Of a stretch of DNA of 64,000 nt, positions 21,317-32,200 are shown piece after piece. Made by a program: the position numbers and the translations under genes. Source of the DNA: Gnetum montanum (lineage: Eukaryota; Streptophyta; Gnetopsida; Gnetales; Gnetaceae); contig MNCI01005415.1 of assembly GCA_015680685.1 (NCBI GenBank), forward strand, positions 271,812 through 335,811, given 5' to 3'. Every line of letters begins with the position of its first letter. Position 1 is the first letter of the stretch. The notes under the pieces were generated by a model that saw only the letters and a list, made by a program, of their open reading frames with translations, was not told the origin of the DNA and ran no database searches.

Positions 21317-21973
21317 GTAGCAAGCAGGCCAAGGATTGAATCATAGTAACAAGTAGCTAGTGTATGCTCCATGTATGAAAAAGAGTTTGTAGATAGGAAA
21401 TATTCACAATAAAATCTTCACATCTAAAAATATGAATTAGAAGTAGTCAAGTCCAACTACTAAGATCAAAAAGATGTTACAACAAATCTTGTAAGGAGAA
21501 TGACTAACTATCAAGAACTATAGAAGATAGCCAAAGCCTTTGAGGTAGAGGGAACAAGATTTGTAGCATGGTATGTAAATGCTATCAAGATATTTCTACT
21601 ACTTCCATATACCCAAGAAATGTCAACACCAACAAATATTGCTAAATTATCATGGAAGATCCATGATTTTGGAACTATGGAATAAAATTTACAAGCATTT
21701 TTAAATAGATCCTAGTTCTAGAAACCAAATGATAAAGCAAAAAGGCTAATGGATGAACCACTACCACTAGGAATGTAAATAAGCTACATCAAGTTTTATT
21801 TATTTATTTTTGGTTTTGTTTTTTTCATATGTCAATCATGTGTTGCATGATAATTTTGTAATACCACTTAAATAAAGATGTAGCATTTATAGTAAAGTTA
21901 ATCATGTAAATATGTATCATAATGTCAAATCCATGTAACCCCATAAGTTTATATGTAATTCTATCCTCCTTTT
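21317..21973. other. Unassigned interelement DNA
   Basis: This is AT-rich DNA between the E1 3' LTR and a plus-strand element end. A string GTRFVAWYVNAIKIF can be read on the plus strand near 21548 but has no start and no partner elsewhere in the window. I see nothing I can name. Confidence 0.3.
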
Positions 21974-22060
21974 TTTTGAACTCAAGGATAAGTTTTTGAT
22001 TAGTCATGGGGGTATGATGAAATGATTTTTGAACTCAAGGATAAGTTTTTGATTAGTCAC
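21974..22060 (+). mobile_element. Plus-strand end of an element: PPT, LTR start and a 52-bp-spaced duplication
   Basis: GAACTCAAGGATAAGTTTTT, then CATGGGGGTA and TGATGAA (22003-22020) match, in opposite orientation, the internal end, PPT and LTR start of E6 at 23447-23480. The 33-bp stretch from TTTTTGAACTC to GATTAGTCA is repeated after 52 bp (22025-22058), this time without a PPT. This is the scar of a truncated related element in plus orientation. Confidence 0.55.
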
Positions 22061-22319
22061 ATCTAAGGTATTTTAGCTCAACTTATATTATCATGGATAC
22101 AATGTAGTGGACCATGTAGCTCAACCTACAAATACAAGACCACCATTGCATTGAAGATAAGTTTTACTCAACACTTAGTAAAATTATTACAACTTGTTTC
22201 TATAAAGTTAGAGTTAGTTGTGAAATGTATTCTACCTTACCTATTAAGAGGGATATTAAGTTTTTTGTCTTGCTACCTCTTGAAATTAGACAACTTCTTA
22301 GAGAAGAAATAGCTTCTAC

Positions 22320-22720
22320 TTGTGGTCCTATGATCATCCATCATCCTACCTAGTCTACATCATAGTATCTAGTAAGATAAGTGTTGAGTTGTTTGGATAA
22401 TAAAGTATCTAATTAGTAGTATCTTTTAAATAATGAAAAATTTTCATAATATCTTTTAAATGAGATTATATATAAGTACTTTGGTAATGTGTACAAATAC
22501 CAACACCTAAGGCAATGTTAGGTCTACTAGAAGTTAGATAAAAAAACTTCTAATCATACTATTATAGATCTTAGGGTATATCTTCTTATCCTTTTCATCC
22601 CTATCAAGTTTCAAATTTATACCCATAGGATCTACTTTAAGCATGACATTTGCCAGGTTGTATTTCTTTAATAGGTTTCTTATGTATTTGGATTAATATA
22701 AAGATGTTCTTAACTAACTA
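22320..22720 (-). pseudogene. Ty1/copia RT-RNase H remnant
   Basis: On the minus strand 22710-22540 reads YIRNLLKKYNLANVM, VDPMGINLKLDRDEKDK and IYNSMIRS. These are the end of a Ty1/copia reverse transcriptase (family pattern LLKKFGM...PTPM...K.Y.SMIGSL). Further down, about 22405-22330 reads YYDVD then, after a frame shift, DHRTTSRSYFF. This matches the copia RNase H blocks D-x-D-W-AG and D-x-KSTSG-YCFF. No LTR or integrase of this element is visible; it is a scrap of about 400 bp. Confidence 0.65.
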
Positions 22721-22770
22721 AGTAAATAAAAGCTATTATTTAATATCTTTATATTAATCCAAGTACATAA
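22680..22770. repeat. Fold-back (inverted repeat) at a copia scrap
   Basis: Arms 22680-22705 and 22745-22770 are reverse complements over 26 bp with one mismatch, separated by 39 bp. One arm is part of the copia RT coding scrap, so this is a head-to-head duplication of that sequence at the junction with E6. Confidence 0.75.
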
Positions 22771-22789
22771 AGAAATACACATCCATTTA

Positions 22790-23447
22790 TATAAAGCTAT
22801 CATTTACATCGCCTAAGTTCCAAAAAATAAAATAATTAAATGTTTAAGTAATCTAGTAACTAACTAATATCTTAACTAACCCTAACATAAGCATCTATTC
22901 CCATTTACCATACACATCCTGCATCATGTTACAACATTACTAGGTTACCAAGTGTTGAGCGGTACTAGGATTACCAAACATTAACATATGTTTGAAATGG
23001 TAATACTTATTCTATTTAATTAATCACTAATTATATATTTAATTTCATGCATTAAAGTAAATTTATTAAATAATAAATGTATTTAAAGTAAACATTAAAC
23101 TATTTCCATATTTTGCACAGTTTTCAAAGAAAGATTGTCTTTATTATCAATCACACCAAGGTGCTCAAGTACATTAGTATTTGAATAAATATCCATATAC
23201 TTTTGACTCCTACTATGCGCACTTAGAAAATATTATAACTATAAAATGAACAAAATGTAAGAGCTTCACTAAGAGACTAATGAATTGATGACATAAATGT
23301 GGTTGGTGACCATGTATTTATAGCCAAAGGTAGACATTATGTTGATGGGGTCACATCCACACATCAAAACATATGTCAATGTGATTGTATTAATGGGATT
23401 GTGTCGACTACATCCCATCAATGAACCTCAAGGAAGATACTTCATCA
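22790..23447 (-). repeat. E6 3' LTR (partial)
   Basis: It aligns with the E5 LTRs: CCTAACATAAGCATCTATTC at 22882 against CCTAACATAAGTATCTATTC at 39901, and CATGTATTTATAGCC near 23310. It ends TTCATCA at 23447, next to the PPT (23448-23460, read TCATGGGGGTA on the minus strand). The other end is lost at the copia fold-back. Confidence 0.7.
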
Positions 23448-23699
23448 TACCCCCATGACTAAATGAAAGCTTATCCTCAAGCAAACAAAATGAGAAGAAA
23501 GTTATTCATAAAATTTTGAAAAGGTATGGGATTATTGACTAACTATAGAGACACAACTAACACAAAAAATTATTAAGTGCCCAAGTATATGGATTTATAG
23601 TCATCACAAAAATTTGGCATTCATGATAATAAAATTGAATACCATAATAAAAAGTTTTAGAACAACCACTTTGATGGATTAATGGTGAGGAAGAAAATA

Positions 23700-26540
23700 A
23701 TATGGTGCTAGGTGGTGGATGCTCCTAATGTTTCTAAGAACCTTATCTTGCCTTTGGTACATGTGGTTGTTGAGGTAGTGGTTGTGGTCATCCTATTACA
23801 ACTACAAATTTTTGCAAAAGATAGAAAGCATCCTGTAACAATTTCATATTCTCCTCCTTACTTCTAAGAACATACATAGTCCACACAACATCACCCATGT
23901 GGGCTATTATGATAACATCCCAATGATAGGGTATTACAAGGAACAACTCCTTGACATTGATAAACTAGGCAACAAACTGTTTGTGTTCAATGTCGAATGC
24001 TTTGAGTGCATTCTACAGCTCTTGGTAGTCATTCATTCTCTTGGTTAGGTTCTCTATTATTAATCTCTGATCAATGAACTTTTGCATGAGAACCTTTAGT
24101 TTCAAATTTACTATCTCAACCTTCTATGTGGTCTCGTTATTGTGCTTAAACTCTACCTCATATAGAAGGTACAACGATGCCATTTTTCTCTCCAACTCTA
24201 ACCTAAGCCTTCTAATAGTCAAGATTGCTAGGTTTGAGTAACAAAGGTTTGCAAGCTTCATGTACTCTATCATCTCCTTGATTTGTAGCTCCTTTAGGAA
24301 AATTTATGCTTTTTTTGTATGTATTTAGTCCATCAAAGATAGGTTTCCACACATTACCTTCTTCCTTGAGCTAGTGGAGGACCTAATTCACCTTCACCTT
24401 TGTCAACTGTATGTGTTTCTCATTAATTTTCTTTTGCAAACCAACCTACTCCCTATAGTGATTCTTGACCCTTTTTAATTTTAAGACCTCATTTTTCCAA
24501 GAGATTATTTCAATGGTAGATTTATGGAGAAGGGCATGCATCTCCTTCATCAAGAGATTTTGATTCTCTATGGACAACCTTGTTAATTCAATATTTACCC
24601 TAGCAAGCTACTCCTATTACTATGAAATTAATTTATCCATCTTTTCTTTTTACATCTTGACATTTCAAGTGATGGTTTTCTTGGATCAACTTTATTTTCT
24701 CCTGGAAAACCTCTGACAAGTCCTTTTGAATGTTATAGGTGGTGGCATCATCAAGGGCTTGCTCGAAGACTGTTGACTCCTTTGTGTACTTAGCCTCTTT
24801 GAGTTTTTGTTGAAGCTATTGGAAACTTCATCTCTTAAGAGTGTTTGGCTAAGTATGGTAGTATCAATAAGGCTGGCTTTGAGTTTCCCAGCTTTTATAG
24901 CTAAGCACTAAATCTCAACTTGGGTTGGTTCTAGTTGGGCATTTGCAATAAGAACTTTGTCCTTAGCCTCAACTAGCTATAACTACTTTGTTGAAATGAT
25001 TTCCAAGATATCAAAGATATTCAAAATTAGTTTCTTGGTTCATACTAGTTGGTCCAGCAACTCTTCTTACTCGGATGCATTGAATCTCCCACTTCCAGCT
25101 CCTACGAACACCTACACATCTCTTAGTGCACCAACATCCAGTACAAATGTTATAGGGATTTTGAATGCATCAGCCACTCTATTAGCTACCACTTTTGCTA
25201 TTGTCTCCTACCCTTAGTGCTACATCACTACAACAGTTTCTCCCTTGTCCTTCTCCAAATGTACCAAAAGGGTAGTAGCATTCTTAGAGATTTCTAGGAA
25301 CTACTACTATTTAGAGAGAGATATTTTTACCTCTCAAGTGCAAGGATTTGATCTTGTGGGCACTAGAATTATTTAGACATAAAATATTAATAATGAACCC
25401 TCCATCCAACTAATGTATCATGCTACTTTGTTGAGATGTCTCAATGCTACTTTGTAGATAGATGGTTTACCACCACTTCGTCCTGCCTAATACTGATGTA
25501 GGATGTGCTCACAAAGTTCACACATGTGCTCAATGGTAGTGCAAGACTCCTATGTTGTTTCCTCATGAGTTGGTAATGGTGCTAGCTACTCCTCTTTGAT
25601 CACCTTCGCAGGCACTTTTTCCTTTATCATTTCTACCCAAGAGGCAAAAGAAGCATGTCTGATGGTATCATTAGAATAGCAAGCTATTCCTCACCTTCTA
25701 CATAATTTTCAGATGAAACATTCATTTCTTTGAAATTCTTTTCCATATCTAGATAGATCAACTATGGAAGGTTGAATAGAAATTTTTCACTTAGAGCAAC
25801 ACATACATGGGTAGAGAAGTTTGTGATCTTGCTAGGCCTCATCATTAGATTAAGATGGTAGGTTGTCATCTTAAAGTATATATTCTCTTCCATTCTGAGT
25901 GCATCAAACTCCTTATGTTCAACATCGTAGCATTGCTAAATCCACTTCTTTTTGACCTTACGGTTCACTTCTATTGAAATCTTTGCCAAGGTTGCCGTAG
26001 TTTTTGGAAATCCAAGGGTCTCAAAAATGACCTTCACTAAGTAAGACATATATATTTCCTTGTTCTTTACTATGGCATCACCTTACCTGTTGTTCTAGAA
26101 GATGTATGTTTTACCCATGTACCATTCTCCATTGAAAGTGAGAATGGGCCACATGGGTGAAGTTAGGAGTTATGCTTTGACATCTTTTTGGGAATAGTTT
26201 AGGAAAGATCTAAAGATTAGTTCAGGAAGAACTATTTTTTGGATCTTTCTAGAATTGACTTACCTCAAATAGGCCTTCATCAAAGTGATATCAAGGTTAG
26301 GTCTATATCCAAGTGTCTCATCTAAAATACCATAAGAATATTTGCATGTTACAACTAATCTTCATCATGTAGCTTTCACCCCATGAAACTTGAGGCAAAA
26401 ATTTATTGTAAATGTTCAAATTGTAATCCACCGTGGGAAATTTCACATACTTTATACTTTCAAGGCTGAAAAATCCCCCATAACTAGTGAAAACCTCATT
26501 CCCCAAGTGAAAAATGTTACCTAGTATCTATATTTGGGCC
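23700..26540 (-). pseudogene. E6 extra ORF (coiled-coil-like, unknown family)
   Basis: This is a degenerate minus-strand reading matching the E5 extra ORF. Shared strings include TSPMWPILTF / GEWYMGKTYIF (about 26160-26095; E5 reads ASPMWPVMTS / GEWCMGEIYLF) and LSEKFLFNLP (about 25790; E5 LSEKFLVNLP). A polar central linker follows, then a long charged stretch of coiled-coil type and a C-terminal block VIIAHMGDVVW (about 23905). The N-terminal open piece 26506-26318 (MGNEVFTSYGGFF) adds an upstream part. Stops and frame shifts occur throughout. I do not recognise the family. Confidence 0.5.
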
Positions 26541-26549
26541 AAGGGGGTC

Positions 26550-27710
26550 AAAAATGCCTTTTGAAATGTCAAAAAAGGAAATTTGATGAGTTTTATGGGA
26601 GTTATACATTTCCCTACACTAGAAAAACATGCAAGGGGGGTATATTTCACCTACCCCAAATTTAGAAGGCTAAGGGTTTTGAAAATGCTCCCCCTTCAAC
26701 ATGGAGATAACATGCATAGCATGGAAAATTTCTTCCCTCAATGTGGAAGTTTCCCCCTAGCTTGGAAACTTTTCCCCTATCCTGAAAACATTTTCCCTCT
26801 AGCATGGAAGTTTCTCCCAAATGTGGAATCTTCATCCCCAACATGGAAAATTCTATCCCTAAGTGTGGAAGTGACAAAAGCAAAACTTCATCAATTCATG
26901 CAGTTCAACATCAACCTGCCACTTCAACAAGCATGGTGAAGAGCTCAGCATGGAAGATTCATCTCCAACATGGAAGGTGTGCCCTTATTATTATTTATAG
27001 TAAATAGAATGGCCATGGGGGGAAGCACTCACTTTGTATGGTAACCCCCCAAATTTGGGTGCCCATCTCACCTGAACTTGCAGCAATTTTGCAACCATTT
27101 CATAGCCAATTTTCAGAAATTTTTGTAGCCAAATCATAGCCAATTTACAACCCCATTCATGGCCCAAAGATCCTATAAAGGCCAACCTCCAACACCATTT
27201 ACAAGGTCATTATTTTTTATAAAATTCAACACTTGCGCAGTTCAGTATTTCTAAGCAAGTTCAGCATTATCAAGAAATTTTTGGCATATATATAACTTTT
27301 TTTCATAATTCTACACTTGTGGCATTCTTACGTACTCAAGAACCCTTGTAAGTTTCCATATTTGCATTCCATTTAATCCTATCATGGAAGCACTATGGCA
27401 TTGAGATTTAGTGGATTTTCGATGTTAACATTACACTTATGGGATCTACAAACCCCAATGTGGAGCAATTTGGCATCCAACATTTCCACCTTTAGTACCC
27501 CCTAGCAGTGACCTAACTTATAGATCTAAGGTTGTAGTAGTGAAGGAAGTTTTGATAGCCTTAGGAGTGGCTTAGCACCTTGATCATGGAGTACATCACA
27601 TTAGCTTCAATGGGCTTTGAACTCTTGCATAAGTGAGCCCCCTTTTTACTGATCCAAACACCATTTGGACACATTTCTATAACTTATTCTTTTTTCTTTC
27701 TCAATCAAGT
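26550..27710 (+). repeat. LTR-like fragment with short repeat array, unassigned
   Basis: It contains an array of 20-25 bp units built on CATGGAAGTTTCCCCC (26690-26880), a TATAAA box (27173-27178) and a CA-poor, T-rich downstream part, resembling a plant LTR with its promoter. By position it may be the first part of the E4 5' LTR, with E5 inserted between it and 40537. I could not align it to another LTR here. The open frame 26583-26939 is made by the repeat units and is not a gene. Confidence 0.35.
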
Positions 27711-28576
27711 TGATGAGTAGTGAGGTACCCCTATTCCTAACCATATGAATCATAGGCATTCAAACATAATCTAGTTGAATTCTGTGGACTTCATTGTTTC
27801 CAGTGCACTAGCTCTTTAGGAAGTGAATCTAGCCTTAAGGTCAATCGTTGTCTTCCCAATTACACTTGTGATGTTCGTTGGTATGGTTTAGTGTAACTAA
27901 GGCATTAAATTTTTATCATTTTTATATTTTATACTTGGGTGCTTGAAATGTAGATAAAAAAGGATTTAATTAACTAATCTAAATTAACTAATTAATTAAT
28001 TATTTAACTAATCCTAACATAAGTATTTGTTCCCACTTTCCGTACACATCTTGAATGCATGTATCCACTACTAGGCAACCAAACACTATGCTACTGGATG
28101 TACCAAGTGATAACACTAGTAGGATTACTAAGAAAATATGTGTTACACTTGAAGTGGTCATACTTATGTGTGTAATCTATCTGACTTAATTGCTTATCTA
28201 ACATAGTAACTAGAAAATAATTGATAATTAATTGAAAACACTTAATAAATAATTAGAATCAATAAATGCATAAATAAAATATCTAATCTATCCAAAGTGT
28301 TGCAAGTTTTACCAAAAATCTCATCTTTATTTCCACACACACTATCTTGCTTAGGTACAACAATGCTCAAATAAAGATTGGTACACTCAATGACTCCTAC
28401 TATAGGCATGCAGGGTAAAAAAATTCCAACTTTCAAATGGAATAAATGCAAAAGCTTCACTACTACTGAAATCTATATTGCAATAAATGTGGTTTGTAGG
28501 CATGTATTTATAAGTGACAGACAAACATTGCATCGATGGGGCCTCATTGATGTAGCTAATCAACAATGACTCATCA
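27711..28576 (-). repeat. E5 3' LTR
   Basis: 866 bp, aligned with 39611-40536 through long shared blocks, for example AAGGTCAATCGTTGTCTT at 27838 and 39739. It starts TGATGAGTAG and ends ACTCATCA on the plus strand. The tail carries GATGGGGCCTCATTGATG units, which are repeated three times in the 5' copy. Confidence 0.85.
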
Positions 28577-28592
28577 TATCCCCAAAATTGAA
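28577..28592 (-). promoter_or_regulatory. E5 polypurine tract
   Basis: On the minus strand TTCAATTTTGGGGATA directly precedes the LTR start TGATGAG. The E6 counterpart at 23448-23460 reads AGTCATGGGGGTA. Confidence 0.6.
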
Positions 28593-28689
28593 TAAAAACT
28601 CATACTTGAGTTCTATTACAAAATGAGGAAGGTATGGGATTATTGACTAACTTTTCTTCAACAAAACAAACTAACTAACTTTGACAAAA

Positions 28690-31560
28690 AATGGAGTGCC
28701 CAAGTATACAAATCAACACATTACAAAAATGGTGGTGTTTAAGACACAAAATTGAACACCATGATACAACTATTCAAAAATTGGACAACAGATTTCTTGA
28801 TGGTGTGAAGCTTGTTGGAGAAGATCAAATAGTCCCATGTAGTGGTGGTTCCTAAGGCTCTAAGGAACCTTTATTGGCTTCACACATTGGCAGTGGTTGA
28901 GGCAGCTATGGTTGTCCTGTTGCTACTACAACTTCAAATGGAAGGCTAAAAGCATCCAACAATGCTTTCATTTTCTCTTTCTTACTTCTAGGATCATGCA
29001 CCATCCATGTAGCTTCCCCAATGTGGGTTGAAACAAGCACATCATAAGGACACAGGATTATTGAAAATAAATCTTTAGCATTAACAAAAAAGTAGCAAAC
29101 TATTTTCATTCAATGTCAAACACATTCACTATGTTCTTTAGCTCCTAGTAGTCATTCATCCATTTGGCTAGGTCCTTAGTGATAGATCGTTGATATATAA
29201 ATTACCCTTTAAGAACTTCATGTTTAGTGTTATTAGTCTCAAGCTTTTTCTTGGTGTCCTTATGATGTTTGAACTTAGCCTCGTATAGTAGATATGAGCT
29301 AGCCACTCATTTCTCCAATTTTGACAATGGCCATCCAGCTATCAACATTGCCAGGTTTGCATAACCAAGATTGGCCAACTCAATATACTCTATCATTTTC
29401 TAAATCTGCAACTCCTTCAAGTGGATCTCTACTTTTTTGTAGGCATTAATCTCATCAAGGATGGGTTGCCACATCTCTCTTCCTTACTAGAGTTTCTGGA
29501 GGGATTCATTCACTTTCATCTTTGCCATCTAGATTTCTTTTTCATTAATTTCCTTTTGGAAGCCAACCTAGTCCCTATAGTGATTTTTCACTTTCTCAAA
29601 TGTGAGGACTTCATTCTTTCAGGTGGTGATCTTGATGATAGATATTTGTTGCAAGGTGTGTACCTCCTCCATTGATAAATTGTAGTTCTCCATGGTTAAT
29701 TTCCTCAATTCAATGTAGACTCTGGCAAGCTTCTCTTGCTATTGATGAATGAACTCTTGCATTTGATCTCTTTGAGCATAAAAATTTCATAGGTGATGGT
29801 TTTTCATGATCAATGCTTCATTCTCTTGATTCATCTAATTCAAGTCCTTTTGATTAAGTGTGTTTTAGTTATTTTCATGGACTATTTGAAGATGGTCATT
29901 TCTGCTTCCTTTTCATCCTTTTGAAATTGTTTTTGAAGCTATTTGATAGCTTCATCTCTTATCATTACTAGGCTAAGGATTTCTTGTTTTGCAAGTCAAG
30001 TATAAAGTTTAGCAACCACTATAGTCAAGAATTGATTTTTCTCTTGGGCTATTTCTAGTTGTCCTTCCAAGATGATGCATCTACCCCTTGCATTCAGCAG
30101 CGTTGACTGGGTTGTGGTGATGTTCTCCTGAAGATCAAAGATGTTTGGAGTTAGTTGCTTGGTTCCTACCAGTCATTCCAACAACTATTAATGCTAAGCT
30201 ATGTTTAATTTCCTGTTGACCATGCCTATAGATTTTTGTACATCTTAGAGTGTAGATACATCTAGTAGAGATGCCACAGGTGCATTCAGTGCTTCAGGTA
30301 CATGGTTAGCTACCATTTCTGCCACTATCTCCTATCCTTGGTGCTACATCACTAAGATAGTTATCTCTTCACCTTCCTCCAACCTCATTGAGAAAGTGGT
30401 GGCCTTCCTAGATATTTTGGGGAATAGTTAGTATGTTTCTAGTCACATGATTAGCTCTTAAGTGTTGGGATCTAACCTCAAAGGTAGCTACATTCTTTGG
30501 ATAGAAAAACTGGGACCACCACTCTCCATATAGCTAGGTGTTTAGGCTATCTCATTAAGATGACTCATTGCTAGCCAATACACAGATAGATCTACCTCAC
30601 TCATTTCTACTTGTTTCTCTTGTTTACTTAATAGCTATTCTTAGATTTGACACAAATGCTCAAGGACTATGTGGGCCTCTGGTGTTGTCTCCTGAGTGGA
30701 TGGTGGTCGTGGTAGTTCCTCTTCTTGAGTGTTTGTTGCCATATTATATTTAATGATTTCTATCCATGAGGACAAGAGATCATGCCTGAGAGTATCATTA
30801 AAATAGTGAACAATGACTACCCTTTTGCAAAGTTTTTTGATAAGGCATGAAAAGAGAAGGGTCTTCTTTCCATGATTGTTCTTCTTGAAGTGCTTTGCGA
30901 TCTCCAAATAAATTAGCTATGGAAGGTTAACAAGAAATTTCTCACTTAGAGAAATGCATGATACAATCTTGAAATAAATCTGCTCCATCGGTGTGAGCAC
31001 ATCATACTCCTTATGGCCCACCCTGTTACATAATTGGGTCCATTCCCTTTTTGCCTCAAGATCACCTTTTGTTGATATCTTTGCCAACTATGTTCTAATA
31101 TCTAGCAACCCCAGTGCCTATGCAATGGCTTTCATTGAGTACGACACTTGAATGTTCTTGATTTTTATAATGGACCCTAACCTTTAGCTATTTCAAAAGA
31201 GATAGATCTCTCCCATGCACCATTCCCCACTAGATGTCATGACTGGCCACATGGGAGAGGCTTGCAGTAGTGTCCCAACATCATTTGGAGTTTTTTCCAT
31301 AAATGATCTGAAGTTTATCTCTTAAAGAACTGATCTTTGGATTTCTTAGGACATGATGATGTCTAGGTAGGCTTAAGTCAAATTGACCCCAAACCTTGGC
31401 ATGGGTCCAAGCACTTCTCCTCATTGGGATTTTTCAGTAGGCACTTCCTCCTTTGGAATTTGTCAAACAAATTCCACTTTGGGCTTCTATTGAAGAGGTC
31501 CCATTACATGGGTTTCCTCTAGTAGTTCTTGGCCCTATTGTTGTTGGCCCCTTCCATCTG
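28690..31560 (-). pseudogene. E5 extra ORF downstream of integrase (env-like position, unknown)
   Basis: It lies in the same orientation as pol, between integrase and the 3' LTR, where Athila elements carry an env-like ORF. It has an N-terminal conserved part (ASPMWPVMTS, GEWCMGEIYLF, REWTQLCNRVGHKEYDVL), then LSEKFLVNLP and the open piece 30907-30641 with KTLLFSCLIKKLCKR. An acidic, proline-rich linker (TQEEELPRPPSTQETTPE) is followed by a long K/E/L-rich, coiled-coil-like region. The C-terminal open piece is 29109-28906 (VCYFFVNAKDLFSIILCPYD). I see no clear signal peptide or membrane span, so calling it an envelope protein would be guessing. It is homologous to the E6 copy at 23700-26540. 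Many stops are present. Confidence 0.5.
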
Positions 31561-31659
31561 TAGGTCATTTCTCCCATGGTTGTAAGGGTTCTGCTTCCTA
31601 CGGATGCTTTTTTTTAGGTGCCATCTATAATCACAATAAGACCATGGATTAGCAATTAT

Positions 31660-32200
31660 TCTGTAACCTTAAAATAATTAGGATATCTTAACTCTTGAGG
31701 GTACTTACACTTGGCTAAGTTGTGATTATGGATAATTTAATTAACTCAATTATTATTTTTATTTATGTGTTATCATTGATAAATCGTCCCAAAGGTTGTT
31801 GGAGTGGTTAACTATTGAAAGAGTTGATATTTTTATGTTGTTAAGGTTATTAACCCTTGGGAGGAGTTAGAAAAAATTTTCAAATATTTCATCAGAAACC
31901 TTAAGGTTTGTGGCCCTCCATGATAAAGATCTTACCTCTAGTAAGTGCAAGATCCAAAAAATGAAGTGATTTAGAGAAACGGTTTGAAAGTTATGGGCTT
32001 TGGAAGGTTTTGGGCTCTAAAAAATTGCAAAAATTCCCTGTGTGTAATGAGAAAAACGCAAACAATTCCAATGTATCTAGCAGTATATATAGTATTTTTG
32101 CACTATGTTGACAAGGCCTCATCAATGGGGCCTTATTCATGTGGTTAGCTACATCAACGAGGCCTCGTTAATGTAGCTATTGACCACTATTGTCTTTCAT
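31660..32200 (-). repeat. LTR-like fragment inside E5
   Basis: It ends with GGCCTCATCAATGGGGCCTT and ATCAACGAGGCCTCGTTAATGTAGC (32100-32175), the same motif as the tail of the E5 LTRs (40430-40520). AT-rich DNA of similar character, with TATATATAG at 32090, lies to its left. It is probably a nested solo LTR of a related family; the ends are not defined. Confidence 0.35.

Larger units (their letters stand above)
22790..26540 (-). mobile_element. E6: truncated Ty3/gypsy element related to E5
   Basis: It consists of a 3' LTR (about 22790-23447), a PPT and an extra ORF region, all in minus orientation and all homologous to the 3' end of E5 (27711-31560). Gag, protease, RT, integrase and the 5' LTR are missing; homology stops near 26540, where unrelated LTR-like DNA begins. 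Confidence 0.6.

Noticed and set aside
26583-26939. 118-residue open frame
   Set aside because: It is generated by the CATGGAAGTTTCCC repeat array; no similarity to a protein family.
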